From Mesaphorura yosii (lineage: Eukaryota; Arthropoda; Collembola; Poduromorpha; Tullbergiidae): DNA of 64,000 bases. A program made the translations under genes and the position numbers. Position 1 is the first letter of the stretch, and each line of letters begins with the position of its first letter. Below, one piece after another: positions 1 through 10,801 of the stretch. The notes below the pieces were generated by a model. That model was not told the DNA's origin. It made no database searches and worked only from the letters and a program-made list of their open reading frames with translations. The stretch is taken from positions 49,853 to 113,852 of the forward strand of contig WIXG01000261.1 in the NCBI GenBank assembly GCA_009869945.1, in the 5' to 3' direction.

Positions 1-1211
<1,211 letters not shown>

Positions 1212-1284
1212 ATAATCTGTGTCAAATTATAACGTGACATGTGATTTGTATTCTATTCAAAACTGCATACTGCTATATTTTAAT

Positions 1285-1290
1285 AATAAA
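1285..1290 (+). terminator. Polyadenylation signal of PCYT2
   Basis: AATAAA lies 74 bp after the PCYT2 stop codon, followed by T/G-rich sequence. Position and motif are those of an animal cleavage and polyadenylation signal. Confidence 0.65.
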
Positions 1291-1673
1291 GTGCTGTATG
1301 TAATATGTGATTGTTTCCCAATACCAATGTTTTCCAATCATAAGAAATAAGTGCAATTTATGTGTTCTTACATATTCCTTTGTTCCTGCTTTACAAAGCT
1401 CCTTCTGATTTTCACTTTAAGCTTTAAGGCCAACGGCTTTATATATTTTGATTGAAAGGTTGAAATAAAACTCTTATTAACTTGTTTGGTCGATACTCTT
1501 CTGGAGGCCTGAAATCCTGTGTTAATGAAGATGCAAGGTACCCTGTACGGAGTATTTTATTGACCAAATAGCTTGGACTAACTTCGAAGTAATCAACTTC
1601 GTCTTCCTTGACTTAAATTTGGTCTTGCTGTTATGTGAGTGCTATGTTATGTGTTATCTGAAACAGAATAGCT
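1291..1673. other. Short intergenic stretch PCYT2-TPGS2
   Basis: About 380 bp between two genes on the same strand. It should hold the TPGS2 promoter and 5' leader. I see no clear TATA box and no coding potential. Confidence 0.5.
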
Positions 1674-3502
1674 ATGGGGGATAAAATGGGATTTGATGGA
1701 GGCTCTGATCGTATCTCTGAGTCGATTCAAGTCTCGCGTGTGCTTCGTCCAAATGCCGAAGAACAAGCATTTCACCACTATCTCACGCTGGGAATTGAGG
1801 ACACCTTACGTAACTGCTTGAATTCAACGCCTAAACTATAGGATTAATGCAACCTTCCGTTACGCCCTTTTGATATCCTGATTTGTTTTACAGAAGTGCA
1901 TCCGCTCATCAAGGACATCAAGATGATAATTCGACCGCCTGTGGTACCAGGAGCGGTGATTGCGTGGGAGCGGAAGTATAAACGAAAACTGCCGATGGAT
2001 CTTAAGAATTACTACTACTCAACCAATGGCTTCCGACTCACGTGGAATTTGGATTACGGCGGAGAGCTGCTACGAGTGGGCGACATGAATATTAATTCAC
2101 TCAGCCAACTGGTCCCTCTGGAAGGAAGCGGAAAATCTGGTCAATCGAAAGCGTCCCTGAAGCAAGCAGGGTCTAGCGGGTCAATGAGGGAGACGAAAGC
2201 TCCAGATTACACGAGCAAGACCCAAAATGATGCAGCCGCATCTTACCTGAAGATTTCATTTAGCGAAATTCAGAAGATGAAGGTTAGACCCGTTAACCTT
2301 TCAAAGTGACGTGAGAAATGCAGGATTCCACTTGCAATATGATGCTTTTAATGAATTTCATGAAATTATCGAGCAGAGTGGGTGCGGCGCAACTGTGTCA
2401 GTCTCAGGAAGTAAACACCATTCAGCCCCTAAATCTTTAGTCTTACCACCGCACGGTCAGGCATTTCAACTGGACTCGAGCAAATCTGCAAAGGGAATCG
2501 TGTGCCTTGTTTATTTGGAAGCTGCAGCACAAGTTTCAGTTTCGCAACGCCAATTGCATGACACACCCAAAAAGAAGTTGGGCCAGTTCAGACTTGTGGA
2601 CTTCAAAGGTAGCGGTGCCAGTCACGGATCCAGTTACTATCATGAGTTGGTCGAGCACGGCATGACTCGAGAGCCAGGAGTTCCTGGCCACGATGCAGCC
2701 ACCTTCAACAAATCAATTGACGAGTTGGAAGAAGAACGAGAAGTCGCAAACACAGAATGCAGTTTCAATTCGAGTAGCAAGTTGGAGAACGATCAAATCT
2801 GGTTTCTGGACCCCTCCTTTGAGTGGCATTTCCTTGCTCCAACATTCAGCCATTACTATAAAATGCTGATTTACCATTTGGGTCTACCGGAATGGGAATA
2901 TCGATTTACCCAGTACGGAATGTCGCCATATGCAGAGGTATGCATTGCTTATCACATCACCAGTTCGAAGTATTTCAGTAAGAAACTACGAATGCGAATC
3001 AGGCACGAGTTTAACGAATCGGATAGAAAAGAGTTCTAGGAGAATTGTTTCCAGAAAATTGTTCCAGGGGAATTGCTCCCGAAAATTGTTTCCAGTTGTT
3101 CCAGGAGAGTTGTTTCCAAACTAATAGGTCTATCGCTCTCAGTGCATTCGATCTCCTGTCCCGACGACGTCGTGGAACTCTTGGCCGATTTGCATTCGTA
3201 ATTTCGCCCTTCGCAATGGAGGTAGTGGGAACTCGTAATATTCGAAGTTGTGACATAGGGCCTCAAGAACAATTCTACTGACATTTCAAATCGAACTCTT
3301 TCTCTTAACTTTATAGCAAATGTTCTGGGTTGTGGCACCTCATTTACTTCAGCCAGTTAAAAACCATACTGCTCCACATGACCACCCTGACAATATTTGG
3401 AGCATAGACTATCCTCCCGAAGTTGGCAAGCCAAATCCGGTAAACAATGTCATAAATATGAATTTGTTTAGAAAGAAGAAGAGGGACAAGAAAATGATTT
3501 GA
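1674..3502 (+). CDS. TPGS2: Tubulin polyglutamylase complex subunit 2
   Basis: Non-catalytic subunit of the TTLL1 tubulin polyglutamylase complex, which adds glutamate side chains to axonal and ciliary microtubules. Exons: 1674-1809, 1894-2282, 2377-2937, 3317-3502; they join in frame to 423 residues. Family hallmarks visible: an N-terminal stretch with IIRPPVVPGAVIAWE, then MDLKNYYYSTNGFRLTW (the SMI1/KNR4-like fold core), GDMNINSLSQL, FQLDSSKSAKGIVCLVY and IWFLDPSFEWHFLAPTF with HLGLPEWEYRFTQYGMSP, then a lysine-rich basic tail. The human protein is about 300 residues; the excess here is a Ser/Gly/Lys-rich insertion (roughly residues 100-260) between the two conserved halves. The 2283-2376 intron was chosen because it is the only nearby GT-AG pair that keeps both flanking frames open; that acceptor is inferred. 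The start at 1674 is the first in-frame ATG of the exon; a second ATG follows four codons later. Confidence 0.9.
3036..3120 (+). repeat. Degenerate short tandem repeat in TPGS2 intron 3
   Basis: Five to six imperfect units of about 13-18 bp built around AATTGTTTCCAG / AATTGTTCCAGG run head to tail inside the 379-bp third intron of TPGS2. Unit length and sequence vary, so it is an eroded minisatellite rather than a perfect array. Confidence 0.65.
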
Positions 3503-3509
3503 ACTGCGC

Positions 3510-3515
3510 TTTATT
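3510..3515 (-). terminator. Possible polyadenylation signal of the first arrestin-domain gene
   Basis: TTTATT on the given strand reads AATAAA on the minus strand, 279 bp past the arrestin gene's stop at 3794. It sits only 8 bp beyond the TPGS2 stop codon on the other strand, so use of both this and the TPGS2 signal would make the two transcripts overlap tail to tail. Confidence 0.4.
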
Positions 3516-3608
3516 GATTTAGACTAAAGTAATTAACGAATATCAACTAATGCATGAATAAGTACAAGCTCACGTCACAGAATGTATAGAACACGTTATT
3601 CTTAGTAC

Positions 3609-3614
3609 AATAAA
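3609..3614 (+). terminator. Polyadenylation signal of TPGS2
   Basis: AATAAA 107 bp after the TPGS2 stop codon, in a convergent intergenic space of 291 bp. Confidence 0.6.
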
Positions 3615-3793
3615 AAGAAGCGTTTCTAGCTTGAACGCAAAAGTTCGAAGTTTCTGTCATTAAGCTACAATATCTTTGGAGTATTTTAAAATCCTTTGGC
3701 AAGTACATGGCTGAGATTCCAGGTTCTAAATGAAAAGGCACTCCGAGAATACTTAACAAGTTGCATAACAGTCTTGGATGTCCTTAATTTAGC

Positions 3794-5342
3794 TTAGAAA
3801 CGGTAGTTTGCGTATTTAGGCAAGAACGAACCGTTATGTAAATAAACACGGCTTTCTGCTTCAAGTGCTTCAAGCTCCACTTGTTCATATGTTGGACACT
3901 TTCCGGATACTTCCTCGTACGTTGGCGGAGCTAAAAATTCGGACAAAAAATCAAATTTCTTTTCTTTTGTTTTTACAAATCGTGTTGGTGTATGTGAACT
4001 TCCACTTACGCAATTCTGGATATGACTCTAGTGGCCCGGTTGATTGCACGTCATTTGCGCCTGGACTCCCTTGGCGTGGCGTTCTTACTCCTACTCTTGG
4101 CATTGACATTATTGGCACGGTCATTGCAGAATCGAAATTAAAATGACTTCTTAGTGGAATACTTCCTATTATAACAGGCAATTCGCCCTTCAGGGATGAT
4201 CTCATAAATACCTTCACCTTTACCTGTCAGCAAGGAAAGAAAAGATTACTACAACCTTTTCACAGCGAAAGAGACGTTGATACCTCGATATAGTAAAGGA
4301 GGTCCATCATATGACATCCCCCTAGTCCTGTTGAAGGGAGCGAGGGTATTGTGAAACAATTTTCTGGCCAATGCCTTTCTTCGCCGCTAGGCACGTCCGG
4401 ATGCTTAAGTTTCTTAATCACATATTTCTTCACCTTCATATGCGACCCAACCTTGTATGTTACTCCCTATGTAGCCAAGAAATCGTGGAATTCAGGCTTT
4501 AATCTTTATCATGTGCATGACTTCAGAATTTACCTGACACAGGGCGACTGCGCACGATCTCACGTTCCTATTCGACAGATTCGAAACCTGCAAGCTGTAA
4601 TGGAGTCGCTGCCCGGAAACGAAGCCGCCTTGACTGACAATTAGCTTAAAACTGATCGGTCGGGAATTATAGAAACAAAATCCGAAACTCTTTTCATTGG
4701 CAAGTCGCATGGGTTGATCGATTGAACCAACTCCTGTGATTGTAGCTGTATTCAAGTCAACTATTCCATTAACACTGAAGTAGAGCCTTGTATCAGCGTT
4801 GAACTTTCCTTGTACAATTCTTTTCAAAGCTGCGTCAGATCGTTTGAATGTCGCTTGCAGATAGTATGATATGTGTCCATGTTTGCTGAAAAATGATGAC
4901 GGAATGCGTCTCGGCAGCTGGAAGACGAACGGAAAGCGATGCGTGCCAGCCGGGACGGTAATCTCTGGTCCACCTGATACGCACATAAAACTATCAAATT
5001 TCGCACGATCGCAAGACAGGATTTTATCATTTTCATCTAACCTTGCGAGCCAATCAGGTAAGTTTTGTACCAAATGTAAATATGGGAATCTTTCCGATAA
5101 GTGGTATACTTTCCTCGTCGTTCTGCCCATTCGACTTTTCCTACGCCAATGCATTTTATCTTCAACCCTGAAGAAACCCAGTAACATTAAAGGCCAGTCC
5201 TTATCTGAAGTGTTTCATCTGGAAAATGAAACTTACCCACAGTTTTCACTTCGCTCGGGTTGTCCAAAATCACTGCACCATGAATAGTTTGCCCAACAAA
5301 ATATGTAAGCTCGGCACTGTCCACACTGATTGTAATTTTCAT
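3794..5342 (-). CDS. Arrestin-domain-containing protein (alpha-arrestin), copy A
   Basis: Alpha-arrestins are cytosolic adaptors that bring HECT-type (NEDD4 family) ubiquitin ligases to membrane cargo. Exons in coding order: 5342-5237, 5167-5042, 4973-4534, 4466-4284, 4223-4010, 3930-3794, giving 401 residues with every junction in frame. The N-terminal arrestin domain starts MKITISVDSAELTYFVGQTI and includes GLKIKCIGVGKVEWAE and the PAGTHRFPFVFQLP strand; the C-terminal arrestin domain includes RPISFKLIVSQGGFVSGQ and VSNLSNRNVRSCAVALCQ. The tail has one WW-binding PPxY motif (PPTY, about residue 358) and a second, incomplete copy (CPTYEQ). A longer open frame upstream (to 5420) would add 26 hydrophobic residues; MKITIS was preferred because it matches copy B and the family start. 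Copy B lies just upstream with the same exon plan; copy A has nine extra residues in exon 3. Confidence 0.9.
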
Positions 5343-6299
5343 TGTGACACATTTAATTACTGAACGAGAGAGCGAGTAAATTAAGAATATGCACCTAATT
5401 ATCAAGGATGTCAGTTTCACGTGTTCACATAATTATTGTTCAGTTCCCACTTCCACGTTCAGCCCTTTGCTGTGAGTTGAGAAGAGAATTCAAGATGTAA
5501 ACAAACTCCTTTGCAGACAACTCAAGATTCGAGCCTGCTACGCACTGTAGAGACAAAAGGCGCACAAAGGCCAAACGACACAGGTGCGCTTCAGGCCCTC
5601 ATTATCCTGCGTTATGTTATTTTTTGAATACTGGAATTACTGACATGGTTATTATTTACATTGGGAGGCAAAATTCTGCAGTTTCATGCACGCTAAATTG
5701 TGAATCAGCATTTTGTTTGTGACAGCATCAACCGGACTTGAAAGTTACGGAGGTGCAAGCGAAATGAAGTGGAATGGCTCTTTACGGATTTCTCGCCTCA
5801 ATTTCTTAAGCAGTTTCCTGGCACAGGTCATGGAATGAGTACAAATAATTCCTCCGCCACAAGGTGAAGATAGTATATAAGCATACACAAGTCGGTGGAA
5901 TGACTTAAAACGTTAAAAATCACAACGGTTTGTTTTATTTAGCACAAATTTCACGCAAAACTTAACCGGTTGCCGTAAATCTCACTTCTAATCTCAGCTG
6001 AAATATTGCACGCCTAAGTACAATCGTACGTGTCACTGGTGTCACAGAAAGAAAAGAAGACATTATACAAAACTGGTAGGCTGTCCCTTCAATTCAAGTA
6101 CTAATCTGTCAATGAGTATTAATTAGCAAACTCAGAAGAGGACGAAAAATTGTACTCTAGGCTGCAGTTTCATAAAGGCAATGAGTTTTGAGGTCCAAAT
6201 CAAGGTTCTTGGACGCTAGTAAATTCTATATACAATTTCGTCGAAAAACTTTGGTCCAATTGGTTGTCAAATTCCCGACATGCTGAAGAGGACTAGAAT
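5343..6299. other. Intergenic region between the arrestin-domain copies
   Basis: About 960 bp. It should contain the promoter of copy A and the 3' UTR of copy B; a minus-strand AATAAA (TTTATT at 5934-5939, 361 bp past the copy B stop) is a candidate 3' end. No exon-like or repeat sequence was recognised. Confidence 0.45.
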
Positions 6300-7883
6300 T
6301 TATGTCCAAATGGGGTACTTGGGCATGAATGAACTGTTTTGCAAGTAAATGCGACTTTCCGTCTCAAGCTCTTGAAGTTGCACTTGGTCATACGTTGGGC
6401 AATTTCCTTCCACTTCTTCATAAGTCGGAGGAGCTGGAAATTTCATCGAAAATTAATGCACTAGGGCGCACAAATTGACAATATTATTTTGTCTCTAAAC
6501 TCACGTAACTCCGGATACTCTTCCAAAGGATTAGATGTTTCCGCTACCGCTGCGATTGCGGGTACACTCACCGCAACTGATTCTAAATGACTAGGAGGAT
6601 GGATTCCTGATGGCACTGGCTGAAGAGCGGCAGCTGGAGTAAAATGAGTCCTCAGCGGTATGTTCCCTATGGTTATTGGCAACTCTCCCTTCAGTGACGA
6701 CCTACAGAATACTCTCACTCGGACCTGCAAAGCAGGAAGCAAGAAGAGAACTCAGTTGGGGATCTTGGCAATAATTTAAGCATGTTTTGAAAGTCGGCAA
6801 TCAATCTCATGCAATTACCTCGATCCAGTACTTCAGGTAAATGAGATGGCAGCCTCCAAGACCCGAAGGAGCAAGCGATGGTAGTTTGAACCCATTTTCT
6901 GGCCAATATCTTTCCTCACCTTTCGGAACCCCAGAATGTTTAAATCTCATGAGGATTGTGTTTTCTTCTTTAGTGTGTCCTCTAGCCATGTATGTCTCAC
7001 CCTGATCAATTTTATATTACTGGTTGCTTACGGCATGCCAAAACTCATTGCTTAATTTAAGGATTTTACCTTGCAGAATGTCACTAAACATGATTTCACA
7101 TTCCGATTGGACAAATTTGAAACTTGTAAAGTATAATTAAGTTGCTGGCCGGAAACAAAGCCACCTTGGTTTACAATCAGTTTGAAGCTAATCGGTCGAG
7201 TATTATGGCAGCAGAATCCCAACGACTTCTTGTTGCACAGTTGTTGTGGTTGACCCACTGATCCAATATTTGGAATTGTGATGGTGTTTAAGTCAACTAC
7301 AGCATTAACACTAAAGTTAAGTCTTGTCTCAGCATCAAATTTCCAAGAGCGTTTGAAGGTTGCTTGCAGAAAATATTCAATTCGACCGTAGCTGCTACAA
7401 AATGAGGACGGTATGTTTCTAGGCAGCTGGAAAATGAACGGGAATTCTTGAACTCCTGCAGGAACTGGTACTTCTACGCCGTCTGGGGAGAAGTGTGCGA
7501 CAAAGAATCAGCGCCAGATTGGTCACGGATAAATGATACGATATTAAATAATTTCTTTTACCCTGAGACCCAATCAAGTATGCCTTGCATGTGAAGTAAT
7601 TGTGCTGATCGCTTCGGTAAATTCTGCTCTTTCCATGTCGTTCTGACCATTTCACCTTTCCCGACCCGACACACTTTATCTTCAAGCCTATAAACGATCA
7701 AAACAATAAAGAACCTAATCCAGCTAATCTGCAAGGAGAGGAGATTACCTGGGCATCGCGAGAGATAAGGAACTTACCACTTGTTACAGTTTCGCTCGAC
7801 GTATTCACAATAACAGATCCATAAATGACTTGTCCAGCAAAGTATACAAGCGAAGGGTTGTTGACACGTATTGTAATTTTCAT
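6300..7883 (-). CDS. Arrestin-domain-containing protein (alpha-arrestin), copy B
   Basis: Tandem paralogue of the neighbouring arrestin gene. Exons in coding order: 7883-7778, 7687-7562, 7482-7070, 7001-6819, 6724-6505, 6433-6300; they join in frame to 393 residues. Exons 1, 2 and 4 have the same lengths as in copy A (106, 126 and 183 bp) and all five introns have the same phase. N-terminal domain: MKITIRVNNPSLVYFAGQVI, GLKIKCVGSGKVKWSE, PAGVQEFPFIFQLP. C-terminal domain: RPISFKLIVNQGGFVSGQ, VSNLSNRNVKSCLVTFCK, RSSLKGELPITIGNIPLR. The tail has PPTYEEVEG, a PPxY motif, followed by CPTYDQ. The Ala/Pro/Val-rich stretch before the tail differs most from copy A. Likely role: ubiquitin-ligase adaptor at membranes, inferred from the PPxY motif and family. 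Confidence 0.9.
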
Positions 7884-8456
7884 TGTGACATGCCGGGAAT
7901 CAGGGATTGTGCACAGGTCAAGAACAATAATTCCTTATCGCAATGAAATGAGTGAAGTTCTGTATACTATCAACAACATGAAATGTGGGTTAGGGAGAAC
8001 AAATAAATATAATTCGAACTCCTTTCTTTTCCTCACCAGTATGCAACGCAGTAGTTGCAAAAAACTTGTGTATATTACGAGATCCTCATGTTAATTTGGT
8101 ACACAAAACAAAGTTGAACAGAACAGCATGAGCAAATACTAATGACACAAAAAATCCGTAGAAATTGAGCTTCAATAAGCAATCCATTCAATGGGCATTG
8201 GTCGAGGCCGGCGAAAGCGACTCAAGATGCCCAACTGGTCAAGTGAAGTGGGCCAAGCGGGACATCCGCATTATCAGTCTCAGTACAACGAATAAACATA
8301 ACGCGCTTGGCGTGTCTCAAGTCGCTCGCACTTTGATACCAGCTTCCGGAATACGAGGATTAATCAAACTATTTCGGCCATTTACGGTTTACATGTTACA
8401 AGAAGTTGTGCTGAATTGAAGGATTTGCAAAGATGATATAAACCACAAGCTCTGAG
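7884..8456. other. Divergent promoter region between arrestin copy B and the FA-methyltransferase-domain gene
   Basis: About 570 bp between genes facing away from each other, so both 5' regions lie here. No convincing TATA box or coding exon seen. Confidence 0.4.
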
Positions 8457-9359
8457 ATGAGAGTTGCTTTCCTGTATCCGTTCTATTCTGTTTCTATTCC
8501 AGTTTCGCGTTTGTGTTGTAGGACGAATCTTACGCCAAATTGCAATGGAGCAAGTTCTCAAATAGTGACCAATTTCGACCCAATCTTAATGATGTGCGCC
8601 ATTACTGTCATAACGGTTTGTCTGCATCTCACCTTTCGTTTTCGTCTGCTTCTGATATTTGTCCTGTTAATTTGGGCAAGCGTTGGTCCTAGGTTTGCGG
8701 CTGGTTCAGAAAAAATTGAGCAATTCGAGCATGATGGTAAGCGAAACCAAGCATTTCATTACTTACGATTTTGGGCTGAGTTTCCAGTGTGGATCTTAAA
8801 AATAGCTTGCGAAATCGAATTTCACAACCAGTTTCGATTCACCATGTTTCATGCTGCGAAGCCGTTTGTGAGCGAAAATGGAATGTTTGAGCTCCTCGTT
8901 CGATTCCGTGGAATTGCTGACGGACATATTGCCCTAACTTTGAATCAAAACGAGACCGAGCCTCTTTACATGGTAATTCATTGCTCATCCATGCACCATA
9001 TGATTTGATATGACGTTTGCGATTCATGTTTTATTTAGATAATTCTCGGCTCTTACAACAATCAGTTTTCGGAAATTCGTCGTACTAAGCGTGCCACAAG
9101 TCAGGTTAAGATTAATACACCGGGCATTCTTTCAATTAATCAATGGCGTGGTTTCGTGGTGCGATACAATTTGAGTACGGGGCACATTTGGGTGTTCCCT
9201 GAGGGCAGCAATACGATTCTGCTATTCTGGAAAGATCCGAACCCGTTGCCGATTCGATACTTCAGTTTCACGGCATACCACGGAAGAGTTCTGCTAGTTG
9301 CTTTCGACTGTCGAGCCAAGGACAAGTTTTCATCTGTGTCGAAAATAGCAGGTAAGTAA
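8457..9359 (+). CDS. Secreted protein with farnesoic acid O-methyltransferase-type domain
   Basis: Exons 8457-8972 and 9039-9359 join in frame (278 residues). The domain (Pfam-type Methyltransf_FA) is recognised from its typical order: FELLVRFRGIADGHIALT, then MIILGSYNNQFSEIRR, then TPGILSINQWRGFVV, a glycine-containing HIWVFPEG segment, and FWKDPNPLPIRYFSF. It was named from a crustacean enzyme but in most arthropod proteins the role is unknown, and methyl transfer should not be assumed. A hydrophobic stretch (LLLIFVLLIWASV) near the N-terminus looks like a signal peptide; two adjacent in-frame ATGs at 8589 and 8592 would place it near the very start and may be the true start instead of 8457. 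The stop (TAA at 9357) overlaps a good donor-like GTAAGT, so a further exon cannot be fully excluded, though the next gene begins 45 bp on. Confidence 0.8.
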
Positions 9360-9403
9360 CCTTGTTAAATTCTGGTTCTCAAGCTTAAGTATTCTACTTC
9401 TAC

Positions 9404-10801
9404 TCACAGCTTTACGCTATATCCTTTGCTACATCCGCTGTTTAACCACTTGTCGAATTGGTCGTAAACTTTCGGCTCCTTCCTCCAGTTTTTGTTGTTC
9501 AGCTTGAAACAAAGATCACAAGCCATAGGAATTCCGTCGTATGCTTCGATGAAGTACGATTTCTTCCACTGAAAATATTCGTTGTAGAGCGTGTCGTTTT
9601 TGTCCAGTATTTTCAAGTACGCTGCCAGTTCTTTCGGGCTGTATTTGCTCGCGTCAATCACTGAATGCGGCGGAGCTTCACGCTCATAATTTCCACCGCC
9701 AAGCACGATTGGGACGACATTGAGCATTAAATTGTTGTACAATTTCTCCGTAATGTAGTCGCTGCAAATTGAATTCTCGAAGGCCAACACAAACTTGTAG
9801 CTGGTACTCACTAAATAATAGCAGTCATCGTGCTCCACTTTGTATGGATTCCGCAGTGTTTTCTGTACACCACATTTGTATTTACCACAAGTGCCGTAAA
9901 TGTCCACTGGAACGTAGCGCTGCAACTGGCTGACATAAAGCTCTCTACGGGAATGTGACGTACAGCCATGAGAAGAGGCGAACCAGGCGACGAGACGACG
10001 TTTCCCATGCGCGTAGTTGCGAACCGCGGGATCGTCGTGAGAATGAATCCAATTTGAGACGTACCTCGGGAAACGAGTTGACGCCAGTCCAGGGCCAGGC
10101 GCAGGTGCCGCTGAGGATGTGCTCGTGGCGGATTGGTCAGCCAGTTTTAGAACACGACCATGTCGCACAGTTACGTCCGCATCCGTTCTGTAGCTCATTG
10201 TCCGGTTGAAGACGTGATTCAACCTCGTCGCATTGAGCCCAAGATAGTTTAAGATGAACGGTGGTTCGTAGGTCATGGAAATCCACACTTGGTCTTCTCT
10301 CCGCGAATCGGGCAGTTCATAGTTGCCATTTACGTGTAGATCAACCAAATGGAAGAGAACAGCGTCACTTGTGTTGAGTTCAGTTCGATTCAGTGTGAAC
10401 ACACAGTTATTTGTGTTCTGATGTTGAAGATCCGAGCAACGGCCATGAACGATTTGTGTGAACACTTTGTGCCAGAGAGCTTTTGAATTCCAGTATTTGT
10501 TCCAAATCAAAATCTTCACCGGCTTGGAATCTGTCCCAAAATTCTTTTGATCGGTCGCGTAGGGTTTGAGGAACGATGAAGCCGGAAATCTTGACCCGAC
10601 TTGGTTTGTCAGTATTTGAACGATTCGTGTATTATTAAACGTGATTATAGTTTGATACTGTAAAAATATCAAATGAAACATCAGTATTACGAGAAAAATG
10701 GCGAGTAGAAGAGATTTTGGCGTGATACTAACTCCGAGAAATGGTGCAAACGATTTCAAGGGCTTAAACTTTTTTTTGATGGTGAGTTGTGCGGGAGTCA
10801 T
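9404..10801 (-). CDS. Alpha-1,3-fucosyltransferase, Golgi type II membrane protein (family GT10)
   Basis: Transfers fucose from GDP-fucose to N-glycans or glycolipids in the Golgi. A single uninterrupted frame of 465 residues. Short cytosolic N-terminus rich in Lys, one membrane anchor (about residues 31-47, LLLAIFLVILMFHLIFL), stem, then the catalytic domain: VWISMTYEPP (about 172-181, the acceptor-side motif), LVAWFASSHGC and RRELYVSQL (270-293), DIYGTCG (300-306), and the GDP-fucose signature YKFVLAFENSICSDYITEKLYNN (335-357) followed by VVPIVLGG and YEREAPPHSVID. Several N-x-S/T sites are present. It is the only intronless gene in this intron-rich cluster, which suggests origin by retroposition. 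The start has a good context (ACAATG). It is convergent with, and only 44 bp from, the preceding gene. The exact family member (core alpha-1,3 versus Lewis type) cannot be told by eye. Confidence 0.93.
   Translation of the reverse strand: MTPAQLTIKKKFKPLKSFAPFLGVSITPKSLLLAIFLVILMFHLIFLQYQTIITFNNTRIVQILTNQVGSRFPASSFLKPYATDQKNFGTDSKPVKILIWNKYWNSKALWHKVFTQIVHGRCSDLQHQNTNNCVFTLNRTELNTSDAVLFHLVDLHVNGNYELPDSRREDQVWISMTYEPPFILNYLGLNATRLNHVFNRTMSYRTDADVTVRHGRVLKLADQSATSTSSAAPAPGPGLASTRFPRYVSNWIHSHDDPAVRNYAHGKRRLVAWFASSHGCTSHSRRELYVSQLQRYVPVDIYGTCGKYKCGVQKTLRNPYKVEHDDCYYLVSTSYKFVLAFENSICSDYITEKLYNNLMLNVVPIVLGGGNYEREAPPHSVIDASKYSPKELAAYLKILDKNDTLYNEYFQWKKSYFIEAYDGIPMACDLCFKLNNKNWRKEPKVYDQFDKWLNSGCSKGYSVKL

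Noticed and set aside
4492-5187. 231-codon minus-strand open frame starting MLLGFF
   Set aside because: Its first 60 codons are in the wrong frame. Splicing 5342-5237 to 5167-5042 to 4973 restores the arrestin sequence shared with copy B; only the lower part is real coding sequence.
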